15,654 nt of DNA from CAZOZP01 sp964584325 (GTDB lineage: Bacteria; Bacteroidota; Ignavibacteria; Ignavibacteriales; Melioribacteraceae): contig CAZOZP010000072.1 of the NCBI GenBank assembly GCA_964584325.1, positions 1 to 15,654 of the forward strand, written 5' to 3'. Numbering within the stretch: the first letter of the stretch is position 1; every line of letters starts with the position of its first letter. Both the position numbers and the translations under genes were made by a program. Of the stretch, positions 9,001-15,266 are shown piece after piece. The notes under the pieces were generated by a model that had not been told where the DNA came from, did no database searches, and saw only the letters and a program-made list of their open reading frames with translations.

Positions 9001-9486
9001 GCTGTTTTCAACGATGAAATGATAAAACCTGAACTTCAGGATATGGATGTATTTGTTGACGGAATAAACAACATAGTTGAAGCCCAGGGGAATGCAGCTA
9101 AGCTGTATTTCGATGACGGCAGCGTTGAAGCAGCGTGCCCTCCGCTAAAAGCTCTTTTGCATATTCTTGTTTACGGAAATTATCAGGGCAAAGGTATCGA
9201 AGATAAAGAAATTAGAGATATGTTTACAAGAGAGAATCTGTTAGAGTCTGATTGGTATCAGGAAAGGTTAATGTGTAAACAATTGAACGATATAGCTTTA
9301 TGGCAAAGACACATCAACTATCTGCAGGATTTCCTTAAAAAGGGAAGTCATCTGGATCAGGTTGCAGACCTTGGAATTAAAGATAAACTTGAAAAAGCAA
9401 AAGCCAGATTAAATTATATTAAGTCACCTTCATACCTGAAGAGTCTTAAGGGATTTATCGGCAGGGATAATATCTACAAAGGTTAA
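6043..9486 (+). CDS. probable PPi-type phosphoenolpyruvate carboxykinase
   Basis: A 1147-residue soluble protein with no signal peptide or membrane segment. I identify it as the diphosphate-dependent PEP carboxykinase (EC 4.1.1.38), which interconverts PEP + CO2 + phosphate and oxaloacetate + PPi. The basis is family length (about 1100-1150 residues, known from Entamoeba, Propionibacterium and Actinomyces) and recalled conserved blocks: GYSKKEVKTQISFSANL (334-350), EEEHAGGALAYPSY (355-368), HKPSTVSGGGKSEIS (481-495), LTGKSPSTTGAGSEGALTKG (858-877), and ENPNAVF (983-989), which recalls the NPNA of GTP-PEPCK. The glycine-rich GGGKSE and TGKSPSTTGAGSEG stretches could bind phosphate or diphosphate. 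The ATG is preceded by AAGG at 6033-6036. The gene is alone between the divergent nuclease gene and its own terminator. The enzyme assignment is from memory of the family and not from a search; the alternative is a conserved protein of unknown function. Confidence 0.62.
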   Translation: MDLQRQFGFGQKEESYLERVIEYINLKLASLGQPYFCSADNHHFLDIAEDLILHHVEKNRLLSEYLCPADLRIQRFLDSYLADIDERKDIKLPASTFVLDRHGLARVLSVPPDKDEFISDIISSYRVKQGILHNPKSDRRTTKGVFHVAEGGLPVPADKISVPKIAFARLLKAALTPPDELMELPYTASQDKKARMFVSLLLRPLVMPEVKGIEAEKRMEIRFFAPGNLVSNLDFVESIFGNAGDPYLAKNDAALDIDHWTGHTGAVILAPHLIKTTKKSLGLPNIKDADERQKRDGMCWEKEDELYNGGEAFKITARTEEGIIVTVIADNYFGYSKKEVKTQISFSANLFGNCEEEHAGGALAYPSYNLGGEFHDDTQIKKNNHSFSETVNVYSDFIELKPEGYGIDKNFPDILYVPEDAKIDQITQKIQWTNNGSKQEMKLLKDKVYVYPFGYKVSLQKSPNAPSWRLVGTVAEGTFCHKPSTVSGGGKSEISKSISDAIISGPYFIADYKKDLALVDEIINKDYSQRFIVPVDYKVPPRSLLSSRRSLGSAIKMLTPSPSEFTDEYNNWLNSIPNYIKGIVFTIKRFYKEEWGSNWKEHFSVDIVDGKPGNELKYDNRKLVANYLRVGLDKDGSWRTYKLRQDFLAADKIQMEDDITASTVVPASQLEGLNNEYRNPSVKILANCEYRFFQRPDEAIHRGYDKQAEKDLAEPYTFISNFQPLTVNDAKDIIEESIGFEKYTEPMKALIIEAAKSGKGYFVSSSHPRIFEGKPSKNMRYLQNRPDVISPVNKYLAEISTRLFRKIPLEKPVLFPVNAVLPGRRNNPPEPKLRSLAVFNPIHYQELPELFMDFLSSLTGKSPSTTGAGSEGALTKGPFNALCPVTDLNNALVSFILSGYNAFSTAAGYVGPNYRVDHDISLLIPEIWCRLSAEERDPVFLVKEGYLEKLNDFEHNGQKVQASRLGYRVTDKFVHTFFGRVFENPNAVFNDEMIKPELQDMDVFVDGINNIVEAQGNAAKLYFDDGSVEAACPPLKALLHILVYGNYQGKGIEDKEIRDMFTRENLLESDWYQERLMCKQLNDIALWQRHINYLQDFLKKGSHLDQVADLGIKDKLEKAKARLNYIKSPSYLKSLKGFIGRDNIYKG

Positions 9487-9498
9487 TACAAAAACTCA

Positions 9499-9526
9499 AA
9501 CTTCCCGTCTGAACAGGCGGGAAGTT
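9499..9526 (+). terminator. rho-independent-type terminator after the PEPCK gene
   Basis: AACTTCCCGTCTG / CAGGCGGGAAGTT form a 13-base stem with one G-T wobble and a minimal AA apex (in practice a four-base loop), then GAATTCTTTTC. It lies 12 bases past the stop at 9484-9486. It is strong and GC-rich against an AT-rich background. Because it stands between convergent genes it may serve the minus-strand esterase too, though the T-rich side is on the plus strand. Confidence 0.8.
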
Positions 9527-9577
9527 GAATTCTTTTCAGATTCTGAACAAGTTATCAATCACGTAACTTCATAAAAA

Positions 9578-10615
9578 CTATCTCGCGCAATCCAGATGTG
9601 ATTTAAAGAAAGGAAGCATTATCGTCTGAATGCGTTCGGCAACCTTATCACCATGGTCACCTTCATAAACTTTGAGTTCAGAAGCAATGCCTGCCTGCTT
9701 CATTACTTTATCAAAATAAAGACAGCCTTGCGGAATCCAGGCATAATAATCCTTATCTGCCGAATCCACAAAAATGGCTTTTAGTTTTTGCAGGTTGTTT
9801 CTGTAAACAACCGATTCTTTTCTGATTCCGCCGAATCCGCTTTCCCATTTATCCCATATTTCAGGAATCAGTTGTATCTTCCCTTCAGAATTACTTAAAA
9901 CTGGATAGTAAAGATATGGTGCCTTATTAAGATTGCCGGGAGAAAATGCCGAACCATATGCAAATGCAAAAAACAAATCATTGTTTTTATATACAATGCT
10001 GTCAAGTATATTCTGATATTCCTTGTTTGCCGATTCAACGGAGAGCTTATCCAACCTTGAAATAATATTTAAGAAATCTTTTATTATTACATCATTTGAA
10101 AACATCTGACTGTCTTTTAGTCCGCTTTCAGAAAAAAGACCGGGATTCATACTGAAAACACTGCTGAATATTTCAGGATGAAGCATGGCTAAATTAAGAC
10201 ATCCGTAACCTCCCATCGAATGCCCCGCAATTCCGCGTCCGGAAGGTTTGTTAATTGTTCGAAAATTATTGTCAATAAAATTAATAAGATCCTTTACAAT
10301 AAAATCTTCCCAGTTCCCTGATACCGGAGAATTAACATAGAAACTTCCGTGTAAACTGTTGCGACCTCCAACAGCAACAATTATTGCCTCAGGAGCAGTA
10401 CCTTCGGTTATCATTCTGTCAAGGCATTCATTCAACTTCAAACCCGAATAGCTTCCGTTGAAAAAAGAATCGAATGTTCCTCCGTAACCGGCAAGCAGAT
10501 ATATTACAGGATAATTCTTTAAGCCTGTTTTATATCCGGCAGGCAGATATATGGCGGCTTTTTGAATGGAATCATTTTCAAGTACGGAACCTGCAAGAGA
10601 AGGTGCCGGAATTTC
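9578..10615 (-). CDS. alpha/beta-hydrolase esterase (esterase D/S-formylglutathione hydrolase-like), 5' end missing
   Basis: A serine esterase of the putative-esterase (PF00756-like) family. A TTG at 10439-10441 could start a 287-residue product, but the same frame continues upstream with clear family sequence: AAIYLPAGYKTG, then YPVIYLLAGYGGTFDS, the strand and oxyanion-loop region that normally follows 'YLPPGY'. The reading frame stays open to a TAA at 10661-10663, but family-like sequence stops at about 10610 (EIPAPSLAGS) and no ATG, GTG or TTG is found further up. Counting from the TTG, the nucleophile is Ser75 in GHSMGG, a likely Asp lies in FVDSADKDY (about 226-229) and His263 is in GDHGDK. 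The core is thus intact, but the start codon and any signal peptide are lost. Beyond the break lies the body of a sensor kinase on the other strand. Either a real deletion or a misassembly explains this. Confidence 0.75.
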   Translation of the reverse strand, partial: EIPAPSLAGSVLENDSIQKAAIYLPAGYKTGLKNYPVIYLLAGYGGTFDSFFNGSYSGLKLNECLDRMITEGTAPEAIIVAVGGRNSLHGSFYVNSPVSGNWEDFIVKDLINFIDNNFRTINKPSGRGIAGHSMGGYGCLNLAMLHPEIFSSVFSMNPGLFSESGLKDSQMFSNDVIIKDFLNIISRLDKLSVESANKEYQNILDSIVYKNNDLFFAFAYGSAFSPGNLNKAPYLYYPVLSNSEGKIQLIPEIWDKWESGFGGIRKESVVYRNNLQKLKAIFVDSADKDYYAWIPQGCLYFDKVMKQAGIASELKVYEGDHGDKVAERIQTIMLPFFKSHLDCAR

Positions 10616-11108
10616 CGCAATAACACCGGAAGTTGTGCTAAAACTTTCTGAACTTCTCAGTTATATACTTTATGACTGCAATACAGAGACTGTTTCCATA
10701 GAAAAAGAAATAAAACTTCTTGAAAATTATATTATGCTTGAAAAACTAAGATATGACGAAAAACTAAAAATTGAATTCAGAACTGAAGGTAACACAGGTA
10801 ACAAAAGAATTGCGCCATTGTTGATTCTTCCATTAGTTGAAAACAGCTTTAAACACGGAGTGAAACCGGCAATGGAGAATCCCTGGATAAAAGCAGAAAT
10901 ATTTGTCACACAGTATGACATTAAGGTTGATATTAGAAACAGTCTGGCCGCTGAATCAGTTAATTCGGTGGCGAAGAAACAAGGAATCGGGATAGAGAAT
11001 CTGGAAAAAAGACTTAAACTTATTTACGGCAGCAATTACGTTTTTACAAGAGAGAAAACTTCTGATGAGTACCGTGTGAATTTGCTTTTAAAACTGAATA
11101 ATGTATAG
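10566..11108 (+). CDS. LytS/YehU-type sensor histidine kinase, N-terminally truncated
   Basis: The C-terminal part of a LytS-family kinase that would signal to the LytTR regulator next door. From the ATG at 10566 the product has 180 residues, but residues 1-19 are only the antisense of the esterase gene. Family sequence begins at TPEVVLKLSELLSYIL (20-35) and goes on through EKEIKLLENYI (46-56) and LEKLRY. The ATPase domain shows the N-box LVENSFKHG (90-98, Asn93) and GIGIENLEKRL (140-150). Missing are the membrane sensor and the 'NPHFLFN' block with the phospho-accepting His, which should lie some 15-25 residues before TPEVV. As written it cannot autophosphorylate on the usual His. Its stop overlaps the upstream alternative ATG of the regulator. 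This is either a decayed gene, a deletion product or an assembly artefact. Confidence 0.8.
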   Translation: MESFSSTEPAREGAGISAITPEVVLKLSELLSYILYDCNTETVSIEKEIKLLENYIMLEKLRYDEKLKIEFRTEGNTGNKRIAPLLILPLVENSFKHGVKPAMENPWIKAEIFVTQYDIKVDIRNSLAAESVNSVAKKQGIGIENLEKRLKLIYGSNYVFTREKTSDEYRVNLLLKLNNV

Positions 11109-11112
11109 AGGA
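11107..11112 (+). promoter_or_regulatory. ribosome binding site that sets the regulator start
   Basis: AGAGGA six bases before the ATG at 11119. It supports 11119 over the in-frame ATG at 11101, which lies inside the kinase gene end and lacks such a site. Confidence 0.65.
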
Positions 11113-11118
11113 TGCAGT

Positions 11119-11826
11119 ATGAAGTACAAGTGCATAATTATTGATGATGAACCGCTTGCTCGTGAGATAATTGAAGGATATATTGCAAATATTCCGGAAT
11201 TCTCGGTTCCGGGTACATTCGGCAGTGCAGTAGAAGCATTCTCATTCTTAAACAGAGAAAATGCCGATTTGTTGTTCCTGGATATTCAGATGCCGGGCTT
11301 AACGGGTCTCGAATTGTTGAAGTCAATTAAAAATCCGCCTGAAGTTGTTTTTATTACCGCACATAGAGAATATGCCCCGGAAGGTTTTGAGCTTGAAGCC
11401 TTAGACTATCTTCTTAAACCGGTATCATTTGAACGATTTCTTAAAGCTGCCGGAAAGTTTCTGAACAAAAAGAAAAGTCGGAATGAAGTTGGCAATAAGG
11501 AAGGCAAGTTTGAACCTGGTCATATCTTTATCAGAGCGGAAAGAAAAAATATAAAGATAAAATATGATGAAATTCTGTTTATAGAAAGTGTTAAAGATTA
11601 TTCGAAAATAGTAACGGCAGGAAATAAGATATTTTCAAAAGTATCTATAGGGGTACTTGAAAATGACCTGCCGCCTCGAGTATTCATTCGTGTTCACAGA
11701 TCATTTATCATTAACCTTGAGAAAGTTACTGCATACACACAAAATTTTGTGGAAATCGGGAAAAACGAAATTCCGTTGGGAAATCTTTACCGAGATGATT
11801 TTCTGAACAGGATTTCCATTCATTAG
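11119..11826 (+). CDS. LytTR-family response regulator
   Basis: A 235-residue cytosolic transcription regulator. Residues 1-118 are a receiver domain: acidic pair Asp9/Asp10 (IIIDDEP), phospho-acceptor Asp55 (LFLDIQMPG), Thr80 (VFITAH) and Lys100 (YLLKPVSF). A basic linker follows, then a LytTR DNA-binding domain (about residues 135-235) with HIFIRAERKNIKIKYDEIL, the ILFIESVKDYSKI strand-helix, and VFIRVHRSFIINLEKV. Such regulators bind pairs of direct repeats near promoters. An ATG at 11101 would add six residues that belong to the overlap with the kinase gene; the spacing of AGAGGA favours 11119. It follows the kinase at 10 bases, an operon arrangement. Since the kinase lacks its His, the regulator may be orphaned or driven by another kinase. 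Targets cannot be seen here. Confidence 0.92.
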   Translation: MKYKCIIIDDEPLAREIIEGYIANIPEFSVPGTFGSAVEAFSFLNRENADLLFLDIQMPGLTGLELLKSIKNPPEVVFITAHREYAPEGFELEALDYLLKPVSFERFLKAAGKFLNKKKSRNEVGNKEGKFEPGHIFIRAERKNIKIKYDEILFIESVKDYSKIVTAGNKIFSKVSIGVLENDLPPRVFIRVHRSFIINLEKVTAYTQNFVEIGKNEIPLGNLYRDDFLNRISIH

Positions 11827-11961
11827 AAATACAGTACCGACCTAATGTGATATATCTTCTGAATTCCGGCACTTGAAATCAGATAATTTGCTTAAGGTAT
11901 TATTTTACTTTATTTTTTGGATACAAAACAATAATAATATAAAATCGGAGTTTTTAGGAAA

Positions 11962-12612
11962 ATGGGCGAAAGAATTCACTTTACAAAAAATTATTCGGAT
12001 TTAAGTACTAATCAGGGTTTTCAGTTTGAATTTTTCTGCGATAAATGCGGATCAGGATTCAGAACCAAATTCAAAGCATCAAAGTTGGGAATGGTAACAA
12101 GTGCTCTTGATGCTGTTGGGTCGTTATTCGGCGGTGTGTTCGGAAATGCTGCGGATTTAGGAGAACGTGCAAGATCAGCAACCTGGGAAAAATCGCACGA
12201 TGAAGCTTTTACAGAAGCAATGGAAGAATTACGGCCTGATTTTATGCAATGTCCGCGCTGTACTTCCTGGGTATGTAAAGACAAATGCTGGAACGATTCA
12301 AAAGGATTGTGCAAGACCTGTGCTCCTGATCTTGCCGTAGAAATGGCAGCAGCTCAGGCATCAAGAACTGTTGAAGAAATCTGGGCTCATTCAAAAATGG
12401 CCGAAGAAGACAGAAAAATGCTTAAAGAAGAGAGCTGGCGTGAGGGTGTTGTTGCCGCCTGTCCGGAATGCAAAAAGCCGCTGGCAAAGAAAGTTAAGTT
12501 TTGTCCGGAATGCGGAGCCAATGTAATGCCCGAGCTCAAGTGTAAAAAATGCAGTGCAAAACTTGAAGCCGGAGCTAAATTTTGTCCGGAATGCGGAGAA
12601 AAAGTTAAGTAG
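11962..12612 (+). CDS. zinc-ribbon protein with 16 paired cysteines, function unknown
   Basis: A 216-residue soluble protein. All sixteen cysteines come in CxxC or CxxxC pairs: 26/29, 97/100, 105/109, 117/120, 167/170, 181/184, 194/197 and 208/211, enough for four zinc sites. The first pair follows a beta strand (FQFEFFCDKCG) and should join with a later pair. Residues 40-75 are a Gly/Ala-rich, weakly hydrophobic segment, too mild to call a membrane helix. The middle block CPRCTSWVCKDKCW...LCKTCAPDL resembles the zinc module found in proteins near SPFH/virion-core-like genes. The C-terminus is a double zinc ribbon (ACPECKKPL...FCPECGA, then LKCKKCSAKL...FCPECGE). Its stop is 30 bases from the amylase ATG, so the two may share a transcript. 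AGGA sits four bases before the ATG. Role: probably a protein-protein or nucleic-acid adaptor; not determinable. Confidence 0.75.
   Translation: MGERIHFTKNYSDLSTNQGFQFEFFCDKCGSGFRTKFKASKLGMVTSALDAVGSLFGGVFGNAADLGERARSATWEKSHDEAFTEAMEELRPDFMQCPRCTSWVCKDKCWNDSKGLCKTCAPDLAVEMAAAQASRTVEEIWAHSKMAEEDRKMLKEESWREGVVAACPECKKPLAKKVKFCPECGANVMPELKCKKCSAKLEAGAKFCPECGEKVK
12499..12598 (+). repeat. duplicated zinc-knuckle coding segment
   Basis: TTTTGTCCGGAATGCGGAG occurs at 12499-12517 and again at 12580-12598, an exact 19-base match 81 bases apart. Both copies encode FCPECG in the same frame, indicating a recent internal duplication or strong selection on the two zinc knuckles. Confidence 0.75.
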
Positions 12613-12630
12613 AAATATTTGTCCGGTTTT

Positions 12631-12636
12631 GGAGGA
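12631..12636 (+). promoter_or_regulatory. ribosome binding site that sets the amylase start
   Basis: GGAGGA six bases before the ATG at 12643, the strongest Shine-Dalgarno match in the window. It argues against the in-frame ATG at 12619, which would place eight extra residues before the signal peptide. Confidence 0.8.
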
Positions 12637-12642
12637 GTTATT

Positions 12643-14958
12643 ATGAAATATTTAAAACTAATACTGATTACAGCAGCCCTGGGGTTCTCACCGGTTAATG
12701 TATTCGGGCAAAAAGATGTTATGATGCAGGCATTTTATTGGGATTTACCAGCAGATGTAGAAAATAGTAACGGTAACTGGTGGAATGAATTAAACGAAAA
12801 ATCATCATTACTGAAAGATGCAGGTTTTACGGCAATTTGGATACCTTCGCCCTGCAAAGGTAATTTCGGAATGGCTGATATGGGTTACGGGATTCACGAT
12901 CATTACGATCTTGGGAACTATTTCCAGAAAGGAACAACAGAAACAAGAATGGGAAGCCGCCCGGAACTTGAAGATATGATATCGGCTATGCACGGCGAAC
13001 CGCGTATAGATGTTTATGCAGATATAATACTTAACCATATTTACGGATCCCCTGAAGAAAATCTGGAAGTAAATCCGGTTTTAAAAGAATATGTTTTTGC
13101 AGAGGCTAAAAGAGGCGAAAATCAGTTTGAACCTTATACCTGCGATGAAATATATTGGAGGATTCCTGATGCGCAACCGGGAAATTACTATGTGAAAGTA
13201 AAGGGCTATATGCTTACTGATTTGGATAAAGGATATGATTTTCAGGCAGACTGGACAGGAAGCGGGTGGACATCTTCTGTCGGCTGGGAAACTGAGCCTA
13301 ATAACGGAAACGGAAACAATAATGTTTTTATTTCTTCCGGAATGACAATGCGGGGAAGAATTGATCCGATAAATTCAGATGTTGATGAGTTTATAATTAC
13401 TCTAACCGAACAGTCGGATATTATGATGAGATTTACCGTAAAGGCGGAAACTCAGAACCCCTGGAGCTGGCATACGACTTACCAGGGCAGAGGAATTTAT
13501 CCTTTCGAAGTATGGCATAACGGAATTAACCTTGCCACAAGCACTTTGCAAGCCTGCACGATGACAGCAACTAATTATCCTCTTCATACAGGACCCGGGG
13601 AGGCGAATTATAACTGGAACTATAAACATTTTCATCCCGTTGATGAATTTGATTACCTTACCGGCGACGGATTTGAAGATGCTATTGTGACAAATACAAA
13701 ATGGTTCGGTAATGATTTTAATACTTATGATCCGTTAGTGCAGCAAAGGCTCAAGGATTGGGGAAACTGGATGGCAGAGACTGTAGGATTTGACGGATTC
13801 AGAATAGATTTTGTAAGAGGATTCCAGGTTCCGTTTCTTGCATCATGGATTAAAAATCTTCCGTTAAAAAATGATGCACAGAGATTCATCGTAGGAGAAT
13901 ACTGGACAGGGCAGAAATACAGACTTAAGGACTGGATATCGGATAATGCTGAACTTGGAGCCGATGTATCTGTATTTGATTTCCCGCTTAAATATGAACT
14001 GAATTCTATGTGCAACTCAGACGGTAATTATGATATGCGTAGTCTTAATAACGCAGGCATGATAAGAGATTTATATAATTCCGTATCAGGTTTGAGAGTA
14101 GTAACATTTCTCGATAATCACGATACAGGTAAAGAGCATAATAACTGGATCGGGAAAGACTGGCAATTAGGTTATGCCTATACTCTTACCCACGAGGGCA
14201 GGCCATGTGTTTTCTATTCTCATTATTTCGGTGTGGAGCAGGAAAGCTACCACGATCACAGTATTAAGATTCAGGCTCCTGAATCATTAAGAGAAGATAT
14301 TGATAAACTCATATTTGCGCGAAAAACTTATATGGACGGAAAAATTACTGTACTTTCTGCCGCAGGTAATCCACACCCCGCCGAGGATGCCGCAAATGTG
14401 TATATTGCCCGCAGAGAAGGGAATCAGAGCACATCAGGAGCATTCGTTGTTATTAATAATCACGAAACCGATACAAAGGGTTTGTGGGTTGACAACAATA
14501 CAGCAGGATACGAAAGTTTAGAAGGGAAAATGCTTGTGAATGCTTTTAATCCGACAGAGAAAACTCAGATTTATGCCGATGGAAGAGTTTACTTATCTGC
14601 ACCTGCAAGAGGATTTGCAGTTTACGTTGCCGAAGAGGATTATGTGGCTTACGGAAGAGGTGTTGATGCAGCAGAAAACGGAAATACTATTCCCGCGGAA
14701 TATGCCCTTGAGCAGAACTATCCTAATCCTTTTAATCCGGCAACAACAATAAGATATGCACTTCCGAAAGACGGAGCTGTAAGACTGACAATATATAATC
14801 TTTTGGGACAGGAAGTAACAACACTCGTAAATGAATATAAGCTTAAAGGAAGATACGAAGTAAAATTTGATGCATCCAATCTTTCATCAGGAATGTATAT
14901 ATATAGGATTGACGCCGGCAGCTTCTCGGATTCAAAGCGGATGATGTTGGTAAAGTAA
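12643..14958 (+). CDS. secreted GH13 alpha-amylase with PPC-like insert and type IX sorting domain
   Basis: A 771-residue extracellular alpha-amylase that hydrolyses alpha-1,4-glucans. Residues 1-22 are a signal peptide (LKLILITAALGFSPVNVFG). The GH13 barrel starts at about 24 (DVMMQAFYWD) and carries region I DIILNH (127-132), the nucleophile Asp389 (GFRIDF), the acid/base Glu419 (IVGEYW) and Asp494 (FLDNHDTG), so it should be active. Between region I and about residue 328, where barrel-like sequence resumes (KHFHP), lie nearly 190 residues in the domain B position. They include a PPC-like stretch, EPNN (218-221), GRI (238-240), DVDEF (246-250). A beta domain C covers about 565-665. Residues 689-771 are a T9SS type A sorting domain (NYPNPFNP, SSGMYIYR, final MMLVK). 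It should cross the outer membrane and be released or anchored on the surface. The start at 12643 is chosen for its GGAGGA. Confidence 0.93.
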   Translation: MKYLKLILITAALGFSPVNVFGQKDVMMQAFYWDLPADVENSNGNWWNELNEKSSLLKDAGFTAIWIPSPCKGNFGMADMGYGIHDHYDLGNYFQKGTTETRMGSRPELEDMISAMHGEPRIDVYADIILNHIYGSPEENLEVNPVLKEYVFAEAKRGENQFEPYTCDEIYWRIPDAQPGNYYVKVKGYMLTDLDKGYDFQADWTGSGWTSSVGWETEPNNGNGNNNVFISSGMTMRGRIDPINSDVDEFIITLTEQSDIMMRFTVKAETQNPWSWHTTYQGRGIYPFEVWHNGINLATSTLQACTMTATNYPLHTGPGEANYNWNYKHFHPVDEFDYLTGDGFEDAIVTNTKWFGNDFNTYDPLVQQRLKDWGNWMAETVGFDGFRIDFVRGFQVPFLASWIKNLPLKNDAQRFIVGEYWTGQKYRLKDWISDNAELGADVSVFDFPLKYELNSMCNSDGNYDMRSLNNAGMIRDLYNSVSGLRVVTFLDNHDTGKEHNNWIGKDWQLGYAYTLTHEGRPCVFYSHYFGVEQESYHDHSIKIQAPESLREDIDKLIFARKTYMDGKITVLSAAGNPHPAEDAANVYIARREGNQSTSGAFVVINNHETDTKGLWVDNNTAGYESLEGKMLVNAFNPTEKTQIYADGRVYLSAPARGFAVYVAEEDYVAYGRGVDAAENGNTIPAEYALEQNYPNPFNPATTIRYALPKDGAVRLTIYNLLGQEVTTLVNEYKLKGRYEVKFDASNLSSGMYIYRIDAGSFSDSKRMMLVK

Positions 14959-14989
14959 GAATCGTGAAGCGTAACGCGTAACGCGTGAC
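14959..14989. repeat. degenerate GCGT-rich dispersed repeat, copy 2
   Basis: Begins on the base right after the amylase stop codon: GAATCGTGAAGCG, then two GTAACGC units and GTGAC. Related to 55-78 and 15176-15200. Confidence 0.55.
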
Positions 14990-15001
14990 AGAGTTGGGGG
15001 C

Positions 15002-15028
15002 GGGCGTAAAATGTCTGCCCTTTTTTTT
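15002..15028 (+). terminator. possible terminator of the amylase gene, within a repeat
   Basis: GGGCGTAAAATGTCTGCCC followed by eight T, 44 bases past the amylase stop. Only GGGC/GCCC plus one G-T pair form the stem, so it is weak, but the T-run is good. Bases 15003-15028 match 1-26 at 25 of 26 positions, which suggests that the element spreads as a unit downstream of genes. Confidence 0.45.
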
Positions 15029-15034
15029 ATAATT

Positions 15035-15064
15035 TACCACTAAGACCCAAAGGCACAAAGGGGG
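15035..15064. repeat. 'ACTAAG-AAAGGCACAAAGG' type dispersed repeat
   Basis: TACCACTAAGACCCAAAGGC, then ACAAAGGGGG. This resembles a widespread intergenic repeat of the form 'accact-aag-cacaaagg' that I recall from many Bacteroidota, Ignavibacteria and other environmental genomes. A related inverted-sense fragment (CTTCTCCGTGGCACTGAGGT) lies at 15245-15264. Confidence 0.5.
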
Positions 15065-15070
15065 AATCAT

Positions 15071-15168
15071 AAATCCGCGGGGGATGAAATAATCTGAACC
15101 CTGATTTTTGTGATTAAATGATTAACAGGATTAAAGGCCATAATTCCGCGTAAAACAAATAATCTGCG
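15071..15168. repeat. composite degenerate repeat around 'TGATTAACAGGATTAAAGG'
   Basis: The core at 15091-15137 (CTGAACCCTGATTTTTGTG then ATTAAATGATTAACAGGA) belongs to a commonly seen dispersed intergenic motif. It is flanked by two imperfect direct copies: AAATCCGCG...AAATAATCTG (15071-15095) and AATTCCGCG...AAATAATCTG (15142-15166). No protein-coding signal is present. Confidence 0.5.
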
Positions 15169-15175
15169 TTGTTAA

Positions 15176-15200
15176 GAATCGTAATGCGTTGTGCGTGGAG
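15176..15200. repeat. degenerate GCGT-rich dispersed repeat, copy 3
   Basis: GAATCGTAATGCGTTGTGCG then TGGAG; nearest to the copy at 55-78 (GAATCGTGATGCGTGGTGCG), with 17 of 20 positions equal. Confidence 0.55.
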
Positions 15201-15207
15201 GGACGGA

Positions 15208-15227
15208 CGCTGAGCGAAGTCGAAGCG
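15208..15227. repeat. 'GAGCGAAGTCGAAG' dispersed palindromic repeat
   Basis: CGCTGAGCGAAGTCGAAGCG, with CGCT/AGCG ends that can pair. The core 'CTGAGCGAAGTCGAAG' is a repeat I know from many bacterial intergenic regions, often as a small hairpin. It is the fourth repeat family in this 250-base spacer. Confidence 0.55.
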
Positions 15228-15244
15228 CCGGGAAGGTATTCATT

Positions 15245-15266
15245 CTTCTCCGTGGCACTGAGGTAA
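15245..15266. repeat. 'CTCCGTGGCACTGAGG' repeat fragment
   Basis: CTTCTCCGTGGCACTGAGGT then AA. It looks like the opposite-strand relative of the repeat at 15035-15064 (motif of the 'tccgtg-c-ctgtggt' class). The following 15270-15393 is very AT-rich with a run of 14 T at 15364-15377 and holds no gene I can see. Confidence 0.4.

Noticed and set aside
10566..10622. Residues 1-19 of the kinase as a genuine N-terminus
   Set aside because: They are the exact antisense of esterase codons that match the esterase family, so the ATG at 10566 is most likely accidental.
11101..11118. ATG at 11101 as start of the LytTR regulator
   Set aside because: The six extra residues overlap the kinase gene end, and AGAGGA is correctly spaced for the ATG at 11119, where the receiver domain begins at once.
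12619..12642. ATG at 12619 as start of the amylase
   Set aside because: It would put eight residues before the signal peptide and lies upstream of the GGAGGA that fits 12643.
156..14958. The two glycosidases, esterase and PEPCK as one polysaccharide-use locus
   Set aside because: The genes lie on both strands in separate units with unrelated genes between, and there is no SusC/SusD-like pair or shared regulatory site.
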